From positions 1 through 64,000 of the forward strand of contig QKYL01000005.1 of NCBI GenBank assembly GCA_003255745.1: a stretch of DNA of 64,000 nucleotides, read 5' to 3'. Shown here piece after piece: positions 37,511 through 46,618 of the stretch. Within the stretch, counting starts at the first letter, position 1, and the number at the start of each line of letters is the position of its first letter. The position numbers were made by a program, and so were the translations under genes. This DNA is from Paracoccus saliphilus (GTDB lineage: Bacteria; Pseudomonadota; Alphaproteobacteria; Rhodobacterales; Rhodobacteraceae). The notes under the pieces were generated by a model. The model did no database searches and had not been told where the DNA came from. It saw only the letters and a list, made by a program, of their open reading frames with translations.

Positions 37511-38887
37511 ATGCGTTATGTCTCGACGCGGGGCCAGGCCCCGGTTCTGAACTTTGAACAGGCCATGCTGTCGGGGCTGGCGCGCGACGGGGGCCTGTAT
37601 CTGCCGGAAACGATCCCGACCCTGTCGGACCTGGACCAACTGGACGGCCTTTCCTACGAAGAGGTCGCCTTCCGCGTGGTGCGTCCCTTCACCGGCGACA
37701 GCTTTACCGATGAGGAACTGCGCGGCGCAATCGACCGGGCTTATGCGCGCATCAGCCATGATGCCCGCGCGCCGCTGGTGCAGTTGGCCCCCGGCCATCA
37801 CCTGCTGGAGTTGTTCCACGGTCCTACGCTGGCCTTCAAGGACTTCGCGATGCAGCTGATCGCGCAGCTGTTCCAGATCGCCCTGACGCGGTCCGGTCAG
37901 CGGATCACCATCGTGGGCGCCACATCCGGCGATACCGGATCGGCGGCGATCGAGGCGTTCCGCGGCATCGACAACGTCGATGTCTTTATCATGTATCCCC
38001 ATGGCCGCGTGTCCGAGGTGCAGCGTCGCCAGATGACCACGCCCCCCGCCGCCAATGTTCATGCGCTGGCGGTGACCGGACATTTCGACGATTGTCAGGC
38101 GCGGCTCAAGGACCTGTTCAACGATCACGCCTTCCGCGACCATGTGGGCTTGGCCGGGGTGAACAGCATCAACTGGGCCCGGGTCGTGGCCCAGATCGTC
38201 TATTACTTTACCGCTTGCGCCTCACTTGGCATGCGGTCTACGGATTTCTGCGTGCCGACTGGCAATTTCGGCGACATCTTTGCAGGGTCTATTGCGCGCC
38301 AGATGGGCCTGCCGATCCGCCGATTGATCGTCGCCACGAACCAGAACGACATCCTGCATCGCGCATTGAGCCAAGGGGAATACCGCGTCGGCACGGTCGA
38401 ACCGTCGATCAGCCCCTCGATGGACATCCAGGTCAGCTCGAACTTCGAGCGTGCGCTGTACCTGGCCTATGGCGGCGACGCGGGTGCGGTGGCGCAGCTG
38501 ATGGACGAGCTGAAGGCCGGCGGCTTCACGATCAGCCAAGGCGCGCTTCAGGCGCTGCGCGAGCAGTACCGGTCGGATCGTGTGTCCGAGGAGGAGACGC
38601 TGGAGACGATCCGCGACATGCGCGAGCGGACCGGAGAGGTCATGTGCCCCCACACCGCCGTGGGCGTGGCCGTGGCACAGCGCCACTTGGAACCCGGCGT
38701 GCCGATGGTGACCCTGGCTACCGCCCATCCGGCGAAATTCCCCGATGCGGTTGAACGTGCCATCGGCATCCGCCCCGGCCTGCCGCCGCATCTGGCGGAA
38801 CTGTTCGACCTTCCCGAGCGCGTGACCCGGGTTGAAAATGACGTCGAGGCGCTTAAGTCGCTGATCCTCGACCGGAGGACCCAGTGA
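37511..38887 (+). CDS. thrC: Threonine synthase
   Basis: PLP enzyme converting O-phosphohomoserine to threonine, 458 residues, the long class with an N-terminal dimerisation domain (MRYVSTRGQAPVLNFEQAML). The catalytic Lys K110 is in LAFKDFAMQL, and GATSGDTGSAAIEAFRG provides the phosphate-binding loop; VPTGNFGDIFAG is also family-like. AAGGAATTCC precedes the ATG. The M16 peptidase gene starts inside its stop codon (GTGA). Confidence 0.96.
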   Translation: MRYVSTRGQAPVLNFEQAMLSGLARDGGLYLPETIPTLSDLDQLDGLSYEEVAFRVVRPFTGDSFTDEELRGAIDRAYARISHDARAPLVQLAPGHHLLELFHGPTLAFKDFAMQLIAQLFQIALTRSGQRITIVGATSGDTGSAAIEAFRGIDNVDVFIMYPHGRVSEVQRRQMTTPPAANVHALAVTGHFDDCQARLKDLFNDHAFRDHVGLAGVNSINWARVVAQIVYYFTACASLGMRSTDFCVPTGNFGDIFAGSIARQMGLPIRRLIVATNQNDILHRALSQGEYRVGTVEPSISPSMDIQVSSNFERALYLAYGGDAGAVAQLMDELKAGGFTISQGALQALREQYRSDRVSEEETLETIRDMRERTGEVMCPHTAVGVAVAQRHLEPGVPMVTLATAHPAKFPDAVERAIGIRPGLPPHLAELFDLPERVTRVENDVEALKSLILDRRTQ

Positions 38888-40158
38888 ACCAAGACCCCAC
38901 CCCGCGCCTGACAACCCTGCCGAACGGCCTGTCCATCGTCACCCGTCAGATGCCGGGCCTGCATTCCACTGCCCTTGGCATCTGGATCAGCGCCGGCGGC
39001 CGGAACGAGCGTGCCGAACAGAACGGCATTGCCCATTTCCTGGAGCATATGGCCTTCAAGGGGACCGCGACCCGCAGCGCCTTGCAGATCGCGGAAGCGA
39101 TCGAGGATGTTGGCGGCTATATCAACGCCTATACCTCGCGCGATGCGACGGCCTATTACGTCCGCGTGCTGGAGGATGACGTCGATCTGGCCTTTGACGT
39201 GATCAGCGACATCGTCCTGAACCCCGTCTTCGACCCGCGCGAGATCGAGGTCGAGCGCGGCGTGATCCTGCAGGAAATTGGCCAGACGCTGGACACCCCC
39301 GACGACATCATCTTCGACTGGCTGCAAGAGGCTGCGTATCCCGACCAGCCGATGGGCCGCACGATCCTGGGCCCGGCAGAGCGCGTCAGCAGCTTTGGCC
39401 GCGCTGACCTGGCGGGTTTCGTGGCGGAAAACTATGGGCCCGGGCAGATGGTCGTAGCCGCGGCGGGCGCCATCGACCACGACCGCATCGTGCGGCTGGC
39501 CGAAAAGGTGCTGGGCCACATGAAGCCCGTCACCCAGTCTCCGCGCGAAAACGCACGCTGGCAGGGGCTTGAGACGCGGCATGTCAAGCCGCTGGAACAG
39601 GCGCATTTCGCGCTGGCGCTGGAAGGGCCGGGCTATCTGGCGCCTGATTTCTATGCGGCGCAGATCTTTTCGTCCGCGCTTGGGGGGGGCATGTCCTCGC
39701 GCCTGTTCCAGAAGATCCGCGAGGAGCGCGGTCTCTGTTACACGATCTTTGCACAGTCGGGTTTCCATGACGATACCGGCATGCTGACCATCTATGCCGG
39801 CACCGGCGCGGAGGATCTGGGCGACCTGGCCACCCTGACCATCGACGAGATCAAGCGCGCCGCCGAGGACATGTCCGAAGCCGAGATTGCGCGCGCCAAG
39901 GCACAACTGCGCGCGGGCCTGCTGATGGGCCTTGAAAGCCCCTCGGCCCAGGCCGAACGCATGGCGCGCACCTTGGCCATCTGGGGACGGGTGCCCGATG
40001 CCGCCGAAGTGGCCGAACGCATCGCGGCGGTGACCCCCGCCGATGTGCGGACCCACGCGGAGACCCTGCTGGCCGGGGCTCGCCCTGCGCTGGCGCTTTA
40101 TGGTCCCGTTGACCGCGCCCCGTCGCGCGACGCACTGGCCGAAAGGCTTGCTGCATGA
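38884..40158 (+). CDS. M16-family zinc peptidase (processing peptidase-like)
   Basis: 424 residues, an inverzincin with the HFLEH motif at residues 51-55 and the downstream acidic ligand region in EIEVERGVILQEIG. Further family segments are EAIEDVGGYINAYTSRDATA and SSALGGGMSSRLFQKIREERG. Its sequence resembles the beta subunit of mitochondrial processing peptidase, as alphaproteobacterial members do. It has a GTG start at 38884 overlapping the thrC stop, with GGAGGA just upstream. There is no signal peptide, so it is probably cytoplasmic; its substrates are unknown. Confidence 0.9.
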   Translation: MNQDPTPRLTTLPNGLSIVTRQMPGLHSTALGIWISAGGRNERAEQNGIAHFLEHMAFKGTATRSALQIAEAIEDVGGYINAYTSRDATAYYVRVLEDDVDLAFDVISDIVLNPVFDPREIEVERGVILQEIGQTLDTPDDIIFDWLQEAAYPDQPMGRTILGPAERVSSFGRADLAGFVAENYGPGQMVVAAAGAIDHDRIVRLAEKVLGHMKPVTQSPRENARWQGLETRHVKPLEQAHFALALEGPGYLAPDFYAAQIFSSALGGGMSSRLFQKIREERGLCYTIFAQSGFHDDTGMLTIYAGTGAEDLGDLATLTIDEIKRAAEDMSEAEIARAKAQLRAGLLMGLESPSAQAERMARTLAIWGRVPDAAEVAERIAAVTPADVRTHAETLLAGARPALALYGPVDRAPSRDALAERLAA

Positions 40159-40739
40159 TTCTGACGCGGCGCCGTCCCTTTCGGCTTGATGCTGATCGGA
40201 TCGTGCTGCGTCTGCCCATGCATTCGGACTTTGCCGCGTGGACCTCGCTGCGCGCTGAAAGCCGCGCCTTTCTGGCACCGTGGGAGCCAGCCTGGTCGCC
40301 AGACCACCTGTCGCGCAAAAGCTTTACCAATCGCGTCTACTGGGCCGCACGTTCCAGCAAGGCGGGAACGGGGCTGCCGCTGTTCCTTGTTCGGCGTGAC
40401 GGGGTGCTGCTGGGGGCGATCACGCTGGACAACATTCGCCGCGGGCCCGCACAGTCCGCCACCATCGGCTACTGGATCGGCCAAGCTCATGCGCGACAGG
40501 GTTTCATGCGGGAAGCAATCGGGGCGCTGGTGCATCATGCTTTCACCAGCCTTGACCTGTCGCGGATCGAAGCGGCGTGCCTTCCCGAAAACAACGCCTC
40601 GCGCGGTGTCCTGGAGAAGTGCGGCTTCAAGTACGAGGGTGTCGCGCAGAGCTATCTGGAAATCGACGGTCGCTGGCGCAACCACGTGCTGTTTTCGAAC
40701 CTGCGCAGCGACCGGCGCGGCAAGACCGAGATCCGCTGA
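40155..40739 (+). CDS. GNAT family N-acetyltransferase (RimJ/RimL-like)
   Basis: 194 residues. RIVLRLPMHSDFAAWTSLR and FLAPWEPAWSPD at the N-terminus, IGYWIGQAHARQGFMREAIG as the acetyl-CoA-binding motif A, and ENNASRGVLEKCGFKYEG near the C-terminus are the pattern of RimJ-type ribosomal protein or peptide N-terminal acetyltransferases. It overlaps the M16 peptidase by ATGA, so the thrC, M16 and acetyltransferase genes are probably co-transcribed. The actual substrate is not known. Confidence 0.88.
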   Translation: MILTRRRPFRLDADRIVLRLPMHSDFAAWTSLRAESRAFLAPWEPAWSPDHLSRKSFTNRVYWAARSSKAGTGLPLFLVRRDGVLLGAITLDNIRRGPAQSATIGYWIGQAHARQGFMREAIGALVHHAFTSLDLSRIEAACLPENNASRGVLEKCGFKYEGVAQSYLEIDGRWRNHVLFSNLRSDRRGKTEIR

Positions 40740-40750
40740 CGGAAGGGGTC

Positions 40751-42151
40751 ATGATGCTGAACGCTGCCGACGAGGCCCTGTCCCGCCGCCTGCCGCAGGG
40801 CGTTCTTCGAGACATCGCACCGGATTACCTGCAGGAGCCGCGCGGCGGGTTTCAAGGTCAGGCGGGGCTGGTGGCCGCGCCGCGCGATGCCGGTGAATGC
40901 GCGGCCGTTATCCGCGCCTGCGCCGAAGCGCGGGTGGCGGTCGTTCCGCGCGGCGGCGGCACCGGGCTTGTGGGCGGCCAGGTCATGGGGCAGGGGCCCG
41001 CGCCGCTGATCCTGTCGCTGGAGCGGATGACCGCCATCCGCGACATTTTCCCCGACGAGGGCGTCATGGTTGCGGAATCGGGCGTGACGCTGCAACAGGC
41101 GCGCCAGGGGGCGGCAGATGTCGGGCGGCAGTTCCCGCTGTCGCTGGCCTCGCAGGGCAGCGCCCAGATCGGTGGCGTGCTGTCGACGAACGCAGGCGGC
41201 GTGAACGTGCTGCGGTATGGCAATGCACGCGCGCTGTGCCTGGGGGTCGAGGCGGTTCTGCCGTCGGGGCAGGTGATGCATGACCTCAAGCGGCTGCGCA
41301 AGGACAACACCGGCTATGACCTGCGCGACCTGCTGATCGGGGCCGAGGGGACGTTGGGGATCATCACCGCCGCTTCGCTGGTGCTGGCGCCAGTGCCGGC
41401 CGAATCGGGTGTCGCGATGCTGGTCGTGAACAGTCCCGCCGCCGCCCTGTCGTTGTTGTCGCTGGCGCAGGCGCGCATGGCAGGCGGTGTTACGGCGTTC
41501 GAATTGATCTCGGGGCAGGGGCTGCGCTTCTTGGACAGCGCCTTTCCAGACCTGCGGCAGCCTTTTTCCAGCCGCCCCGACTGGCTGGTGCTGATCGAGG
41601 TCGGCCTGCCTGCGGGCCTGTCTGCGGACGGGGCGCTTGAGGGGCTCTTCATTGCCGCAAGCAAAGCCGGAGTGGTCCAGGACGGCGTTATCGCGCAAAC
41701 AGGGCGGCAGGGGGCCGATCTGTGGGCCTTGCGCGAACATGTTCCCTTGGCGAACCGCCATGTCGGCGCGATCGCCAGCCACGACATCAGCCTGCCGCTG
41801 TCCGAAGTCCCCGGCTTTATCCGCGATGCGGGCGCTATGGTCGCGGCGCAGGGCGACATGCGGATCAACTGTTTTGGCCATGTCGGCGACGGCAACCTGC
41901 ATTACAACCTGTTCCCTGCCGAAGGCCGTGCGCGCGAAGAATACGAACCGCTGCGGCGCGACCTGTCGCGGATGATCCACGAGATGGTGGTGGCGCGCGG
42001 CGGGTCCTTTTCGGCCGAACATGGGGTGGGGCGGCTGAAGGCTGCCGATCTGGAACGGTGGGGCGACCCGGTGCGCCTGTCGGCCATGCGGGCCATCAAG
42101 GGGGCGCTGGACCCATTGGGCATCATGAACCCCGGCGCAGTGCTGGCCTAG
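40751..42151 (+). CDS. FAD-binding oxidoreductase (GlcD/D-2-hydroxyacid dehydrogenase type)
   Basis: 466 residues. The FAD_binding_4 (PCMH) domain has [15 protein letters not shown] and [20 protein letters not shown], and the FAD-oxidase C domain has the metal/substrate site [16 protein letters not shown] and [12 protein letters not shown]. The pattern fits flavoproteins that oxidise D-2-hydroxyglutarate, D-lactate or glycolate. The substrate cannot be chosen from sequence alone, though the single-gene, soluble form and ending ([11 protein letters not shown]) fit D-2-hydroxyglutarate/lactate types. GGAAGGGG lies just upstream; the second ATG (40754) has better spacing. Its stop shares CTAG with the convergent apt gene. 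Confidence 0.88.
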   Translation: MMLNAADEALSRRLPQGVLRDIAPDYLQEPRGGFQGQAGLVAAPRDAGECAAVIRACAEARVAVVPRGGGTGLVGGQVMGQGPAPLILSLERMTAIRDIFPDEGVMVAESGVTLQQARQGAADVGRQFPLSLASQGSAQIGGVLSTNAGGVNVLRYGNARALCLGVEAVLPSGQVMHDLKRLRKDNTGYDLRDLLIGAEGTLGIITAASLVLAPVPAESGVAMLVVNSPAAALSLLSLAQARMAGGVTAFELISGQGLRFLDSAFPDLRQPFSSRPDWLVLIEVGLPAGLSADGALEGLFIAASKAGVVQDGVIAQTGRQGADLWALREHVPLANRHVGAIASHDISLPLSEVPGFIRDAGAMVAAQGDMRINCFGHVGDGNLHYNLFPAEGRAREEYEPLRRDLSRMIHEMVVARGGSFSAEHGVGRLKAADLERWGDPVRLSAMRAIKGALDPLGIMNPGAVLA

Positions 42152-42681
42152 GCGCCCGTGAACTCGCACAGGGCATGCACGGGCATGTCCAGTGCCTCCA
42201 GCAGCCGGCGCCCGCCCAGTTCGGGCAGGTCGATCACGAAGGCACATCCGACCACTGTCGCCTCAAGCCGCTGGCACAGCCGGATTGCCGCCGCCGCGGT
42301 TCCGCCCGTGGCCAGCAGGTCATCGACGATCAGCACCCGTTCCCCGGACCGCAGGGCGTCGTCATGGATTTCCATGATCGCTTCGCCATATTCCAGCTGG
42401 TAGGCTTCCGATATGACCGTGCCGGGCAGCTTGCCCTTTTTCCGGATAGGAACGAAGCCGGTGGACAACTGATGCGCCACCGCGCCGCCCAGGATGAAGC
42501 CGCGCGCCTCCAGCCCCACGACCTTGTCGATGCGCGTGCCGGCATAGGCATGCAGCAGCTGGTCCACCGCCATTCGGAAACCACGCGCATCCGCGAACAG
42601 GGTGGTCACGTCGCGAAAGATGATTCCCTCATGCGGAAAGTCATGGATGGACCGGACATAGTCCTTGACGCTGCGGCTCAT
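42148..42681 (-). CDS. apt: Adenine phosphoribosyltransferase
   Basis: Purine salvage enzyme making AMP from adenine and PRPP, 177 residues. PRPP-binding motif [14 protein letters not shown] is present with [17 protein letters not shown] and [17 protein letters not shown], all diagnostic of Apt. The ATG at 42681 ([16 protein letters not shown]) is chosen; it overlaps the stop of the flavin-reductase-like gene upstream (ATGA), and a longer opening would lie in that gene. It converges on the FAD oxidoreductase, sharing a palindromic CTAG stop (42148-42151). Confidence 0.96.
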   Translation of the reverse strand: MSRSVKDYVRSIHDFPHEGIIFRDVTTLFADARGFRMAVDQLLHAYAGTRIDKVVGLEARGFILGGAVAHQLSTGFVPIRKKGKLPGTVISEAYQLEYGEAIMEIHDDALRSGERVLIVDDLLATGGTAAAAIRLCQRLEATVVGCAFVIDLPELGGRRLLEALDMPVHALCEFTGA

Positions 42682-43280
42682 GCCGGACGTTCCATTTCGA
42701 AAAGGTCCTGCACCACGCAGTAATCCTTGTATCCAAGCCGGGCCAGCCATCCGCCCGCCGCGCGGGGGTCGAACCGGCCCTCGACCAGGCAGTCGTCACG
42801 CAGATGCACCCCCGTCACCACGCCAAAGACCGCGAAATTCGCCTCGCCTGCCAAGGGCACGATCTGGGTCATCCGGCATTCCAACGCCGCCGCAGCCGTG
42901 GCCACGCGCGGGCAGTCGATGGTGGTGCAGGACAGGGACTCAAGCCCCGCCGCCTGGAATTCGCTTTGCCCGGCGGGCAGGGGCGCAGAGGTCGCGTTCA
43001 CCGCATCGCGCAGGTCGCCGCAGGCAATGTTGACACAGAAAACGCCCGTCTCGATGATCTGGGCAACGCTGTCCTTGGTGCCCTGGCGGTCCTTTTTCGC
43101 CCCGGTCGAGGCGAACATCACCTGCGGCGGCACATAGGCGACCGCGTTGAAGAAGGAATAGGGCGCCAGGTTGTCCCCCTGCGCGCCGCGGGTGGATATC
43201 CACCCGATCGGCCGGGGGGCCACGATCGCGTTGAAAGGGTTGTGGGGCAGGCCGTGTCCGGCTTCGGGGCGATAGAACAT
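42678..43280 (-). CDS. Flavin reductase-like domain protein
   Basis: 200 residues of the FMN-binding split-barrel (flavin_reductase_like) family. [40 protein letters not shown] and [18 protein letters not shown] are typical of the group, related to HpaC-type reductases and to DIM6/NTAB proteins. FMN binding is likely; the electron donor and physiological role are unknown. The ATG at 43280 follows an AGGAGG-like site. The apt gene overlaps its stop by four bases. Confidence 0.87.
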   Translation of the reverse strand: MFYRPEAGHGLPHNPFNAIVAPRPIGWISTRGAQGDNLAPYSFFNAVAYVPPQVMFASTGAKKDRQGTKDSVAQIIETGVFCVNIACGDLRDAVNATSAPLPAGQSEFQAAGLESLSCTTIDCPRVATAAAALECRMTQIVPLAGEANFAVFGVVTGVHLRDDCLVEGRFDPRAAGGWLARLGYKDYCVVQDLFEMERPA

Positions 43281-43392
43281 GGGCGGCCTCCTGTGAATTC
43301 GCGTGCTCAACCTGCCACCGCTTTTCCGGCGGTGCAATGTTCCGCCTGTCGCAAACCCATGTTAAGGGGCCGCCGGACCCATAGGAGGCGCG

Positions 43393-44004
43393 ATGTTCGA
43401 GATCTGCCCCGAGATGCCTGCCGACGAGGCCGAGGTCGAGGCGCTGTACGACCTGTGCTTTGCCCCGGGTCGCACCGCCCTGTCATCCTATCGCCTGCGT
43501 GACGGCGTGCCGCGCGTCGCGGACCTGTGCCTGGTGCTGCGCGACCAGACCGGCAACCTGATGGCCGCGATCCGGTTCTGGCCCGCCCGGGTCAAAGGCC
43601 AGCCGGTGCTGCTGCTGGGGCCGATCGCGGTCCATCCGACGGCGCAGGGCGAAGGCTTGGGCGGCCTGTTGATGCATGACAGCCTGGGGCGGGCGCGCCG
43701 CATGGGCTTTGCCCGCGTCCTGCTGGTCGGGGATGCGCCCTATTATTCGCGTTTCGGCTTCCAGCGCCTTGACGGGGTCGAGATGCCGCCCCCCACCAAC
43801 CCTGACCGGGTTCTTGGCCTGGAACTGAAGCCCGGCGCATGGGTTGACCTGACGGGTCCGGTCCAGCGCGAAAGCCAAGGGCCAACCGAGGCCCCCGATT
43901 CGACAGGCTGCATTGCAGTCGAGCACCCGAAAGAGGTTGCCCATGCCCCCGACACTGCCGCCCGCCCGCATTCTTCCGCCAATCAAGGACGCCGCCACTC
44001 TTGA
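43393..44004 (+). CDS. GNAT family N-acetyltransferase (YhbS-like) with unusual C-terminal tail
   Basis: 203 residues. The N-terminal ~165 residues are a typical YhbS-type acetyltransferase: LYDLCFAPGRTALSSYRLRD, acetyl-CoA loop GPIAVHPTAQGEGLGGLLMH, LLVGDAPYYSRFGFQRLDG and LELKPGAW. After that comes an odd hydrophilic tail (from VQRESQGPTEAPDST on) that runs 62 bases into the EcsC-like gene in another frame. The tail does not look like the family end and may reflect a shifted frame or lost stop. Function of the core: acetylation of an unknown small molecule or protein. Confidence 0.8.
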   Translation: MFEICPEMPADEAEVEALYDLCFAPGRTALSSYRLRDGVPRVADLCLVLRDQTGNLMAAIRFWPARVKGQPVLLLGPIAVHPTAQGEGLGGLLMHDSLGRARRMGFARVLLVGDAPYYSRFGFQRLDGVEMPPPTNPDRVLGLELKPGAWVDLTGPVQRESQGPTEAPDSTGCIAVEHPKEVAHAPDTAARPHSSANQGRRHS

Positions 44005-44725
44005 GCAGGTCGACCGGCTTGCCCGGCGCTATCTGGACGCCTCGGGCGCGGGAATGGCGCTCATGGCGCGGATCGGCAACAGCGCCGAAGGGCTGATCGC
44101 GCGGTTGCCGGGCTTTGTGCGCAGCCGTCTGGACAGTGTCACCCGCGCGGCACTGACCCGCGCCTTCGGCGCGGCCTCGGGCAGTCGCCGCGTGCTGCGC
44201 GACCGGGGCGACTGGTTCAACCGGCTGGCATCGACCGTCAGCGGGGCGGCCGGCGGGGTGGGCGGATTTGCCGGTGCGCTTGTTGAACTGCCCTTTACCG
44301 TCACCCTGCTGCTGCGGGCGATGCTGGACATCGCTGCCGAACATGGCCTTGATCCCGACAGCGAGGAGGTGCGGCTGGAATGCCTGCGCATCTTTGCCGC
44401 CGCGGGACCAATGGCCGATGACGACAGCACCGATCTGGGCCTGCTGGCGGCCCGTCTTTCGGTTACCGGGCAGACGGTCCAGGGCCTGGTCAGCAAGGTC
44501 GCGCCGCGTCTGTCGGTGTCCCTTGGCCAGAAGATGGCCGCGCAGGCGGCGCCCGTTTTTGGCGCGGTGGTGGGGGCTACGATCAACTACACTTTTGCGC
44601 GCTATTATCAGGAACTGGCGCGGGTGCATTTCGGGATGATGCGGCTGAGCCGTGAAACCGGATTGCCGCGCGAGGCCCTGACCGAGGCGCTGCGGCTGTC
44701 GATCCAGCGCCAGCAGCCCCAGTAA
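43943..44725 (+). CDS. EcsC family protein
   Basis: 260 residues. A helical N-terminus (LEQVDRLARRYLDASG, VRSRLDSVTRAALTRAF), a Gly/Ala-rich stretch SGAAGGVGGFAGALVELPFT and the segment LLLRAMLDIAAEHGLDPDS match the EcsC domain, named after the Bacillus ABC transporter-associated protein. A hydrophobic end (APVFGAVVGATINYTFARYY) suggests membrane association. The role of the family is unclear. The ATG at 43943 follows AAGAGG; the 5' end overlaps the GNAT gene's tail by 62 bases. Converges with the RecD-like helicase after seven bases. Confidence 0.85.
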   Translation: MPPTLPPARILPPIKDAATLEQVDRLARRYLDASGAGMALMARIGNSAEGLIARLPGFVRSRLDSVTRAALTRAFGAASGSRRVLRDRGDWFNRLASTVSGAAGGVGGFAGALVELPFTVTLLLRAMLDIAAEHGLDPDSEEVRLECLRIFAAAGPMADDDSTDLGLLAARLSVTGQTVQGLVSKVAPRLSVSLGQKMAAQAAPVFGAVVGATINYTFARYYQELARVHFGMMRLSRETGLPREALTEALRLSIQRQQPQ

Positions 44726-44732
44726 GGCTGCC

Positions 44733-46265
44733 TCATTCCTCCTGACCGTCCAGCGCCAGGGGAGCAACCGGGGCCGCCAGGTCCTCGGTTGTCAGGGGGC
44801 CAGCCGGGCGGGCCAGCCGCGCCTTGGTGACCCACATCAGCCGTTCCTGCGCGCGGGTGATTGCAACGTATGCCAGCCGTTTCCACAGCGCGATCCCAGC
44901 CTCGTTGCGGTTGGACCACGCGGCTGCGGCGATGTCGGGTCCAAAGACCTGCACCTCGGGCCACTGGCTGCCCTGCGCCTTGTGGATCGTCACCGCCGCC
45001 CCGTGCAGAAAGGCCGCGCCCATGCGGGCCGCATAGGGGATAAAGGGCTCTGCCTCGTCCGGCATCTCGATCTTGACGATCGAGGCGGCCGACAGGCGCG
45101 GGTCCTCGGCCCCGATGACGTGCAGCCGCGAAAAGCCCGGCTTGCGGCCCGGCCCCAGATAGACGACCTGCGCGCCCTTGATCAGGCCCCGCGCCTCCAG
45201 GTCAATGCGCTTCTTGCGATGCTTCAGCGGCAGCTCCAGCCCGTCGCAGATCAGCGGCTCTCCGGGCAGCAGCGCGTCGCCGGGCGCACCAAAGGCGGTG
45301 CGGAAGGCGTGGATCAGCCGGATCCGCGTCGCATTGCGCCAGACCAGCACCGGGCTGCGCGCCATCAGGTCGCTTTCCACGCGTTCGGCCCAGACCACCC
45401 GGTCGTCCTTGCGCGCAGCCGCCCGGATCATGCTTTCGAAATCTTCAAAGGTCAGGCGGTCGTCCGCCAGCGCATGGGCCAGGTCCAGGATGGGGCTGTC
45501 GTCGGCCTGGCGGTGGATGCGGCTTAGCATCAGCCGCTGCGCCGGGGCCAGCCGGTCAAAAACCATTTCGCCCGACTGGCCCACGGGGGCCAGCTGCGCA
45601 GGATCGCCGAACAGGACCAGCACGGGAAAAATCTCGCGAAGGTCCTCGAACTGCTTTTCGTCCAGCATCGACGCCTCGTCGATCAGACCGACATCCAGCC
45701 CATCCTCGCGGCGCTTCCAGCCGCGGATGAAATCCGAGCCGCGCAAGCCCGCTGTTGCCAGCGCGCCGGGGATCGAGGCGTGCTGGTCGAAGAAGGCCTT
45801 GGCCTTGTCCATGGCCAGGTCGGTCAGGCCCTCGATCACCGGGCGGTCGCCCTGGCCCGTCAGCCATTCGGCGATCTTCTCGTATTCCGGGTCATAGACG
45901 GGGGTATAGAGGATGCGGTGGATGGTCGTCGCCGGCACGCCGCGCATGCGCAGCACGAAGGCCGCCTTGTTGGTGGGCGCCAGGATCGCGACGCTGCGCC
46001 GGTCCTTGCGTTTCTTGCCCTCATAGTCGGGGCTGATCAGCTCGACTCCCGCGTCAAGCAGCGCCTTTGTGATCTGCGACAGCATCAGGGTCTTGCCCGA
46101 ACCGGCCTTGCCGATGACCGCCATCACCCGACCTTTGCCCGACTCGGGCGGATGCAGTTCCTCTGCAATGATGTCTATACCTGCCGCGCCGAAAGTCTCG
46201 GCCAGCGCATCCCATGCGTCGGCCTGGTCGGGGGACAGAGTCGGGGCAGGGGCGGGGGCACTCAT
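44733..46265 (-). CDS. RecD-like ATP-dependent DNA helicase
   Basis: 510 residues, superfamily 1B helicase in the RecD/TraA/Dda group. Walker A GKAGSGKT at 52-59, ILAPTNKAAFVLRMRG (motif Ia), VGLIDEASMLDEKQFEDLRE (motif II), LVLFGDPAQLAPVGQSG (motif III), LSRIHRQADDSPIL (motif IV), VTIHKAQGSQWPEV (motif V) and RLAYVAITRAQERLMW (motif VI) are all present. It lacks a RecD N-terminal domain and has no recB/recC nearby, so it is likely a stand-alone helicase. The start is ATG 46265 with upstream GGGATCGG. Confidence 0.9.
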   Translation of the reverse strand: MSAPAPAPTLSPDQADAWDALAETFGAAGIDIIAEELHPPESGKGRVMAVIGKAGSGKTLMLSQITKALLDAGVELISPDYEGKKRKDRRSVAILAPTNKAAFVLRMRGVPATTIHRILYTPVYDPEYEKIAEWLTGQGDRPVIEGLTDLAMDKAKAFFDQHASIPGALATAGLRGSDFIRGWKRREDGLDVGLIDEASMLDEKQFEDLREIFPVLVLFGDPAQLAPVGQSGEMVFDRLAPAQRLMLSRIHRQADDSPILDLAHALADDRLTFEDFESMIRAAARKDDRVVWAERVESDLMARSPVLVWRNATRIRLIHAFRTAFGAPGDALLPGEPLICDGLELPLKHRKKRIDLEARGLIKGAQVVYLGPGRKPGFSRLHVIGAEDPRLSAASIVKIEMPDEAEPFIPYAARMGAAFLHGAAVTIHKAQGSQWPEVQVFGPDIAAAAWSNRNEAGIALWKRLAYVAITRAQERLMWVTKARLARPAGPLTTEDLAAPVAPLALDGQEE

Positions 46266-46364
46266 GCCGATCCCTTAGCCTGCCTTGGCGGGAAAGCGAA
46301 GCACCCTGCAACCTTTTGGCCCGCCCATGCGTGTATGGGTAACAATTCAGGATGGAGCGTTGCG

Positions 46365-46571
46365 ATGATCGAGTTGTTTTTCGTTACCTGCCTGCTGAGC
46401 GATCCCGAGCGGTGCAACGACCACAGCCTGTTGTTCGAGGAACAGAACGGGTTGTTCAGCTGCATGCTGCAAAGCCAGAACGAACTGGCCCGCTGGCTGG
46501 AAACCCACCCGACCGAGCAGGTGCGAGAGTGGAAATGCCGTTATGCCGGCGAGGGCGATCGCAAGGCCTGA
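46365..46571 (+). CDS. Small conserved-looking protein with four cysteines
   Basis: 68 residues starting MIELFFVTCLLSDPERC and ending RKA. Cys at 9, 17-18, 33-34 and 57-58 (two in the N-terminal third, one in FSCMLQ, one in WKCRY) suggest disulfides or metal binding. No signal peptide is clear, although the first ten residues are hydrophobic. GGAGCG precedes the ATG by five bases and codon use is ordinary. Not recognised. It lies divergently from the helicase and convergently with ccr. Confidence 0.65.
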   Translation: MIELFFVTCLLSDPERCNDHSLLFEEQNGLFSCMLQSQNELARWLETHPTEQVREWKCRYAGEGDRKA

Positions 46572-46580
46572 TGTCTTGTC

Positions 46581-46612
46581 AGACAGGAGCGCCCGCCGGG
46601 ACGCCCCTGTCT
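46581..46612. terminator. Bidirectional terminator-like hairpin between the small ORF and ccr
   Basis: Inverted repeat AGACAGGAGCG (46581-46591) against CGCCCCTGTCT (46602-46612) with one mismatch and a 10-base loop, nine bases after the small gene's stop and seven after the ccr stop. T tracts are short on both sides. Confidence 0.5.
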
Positions 46613-46618
46613 TGGCAT

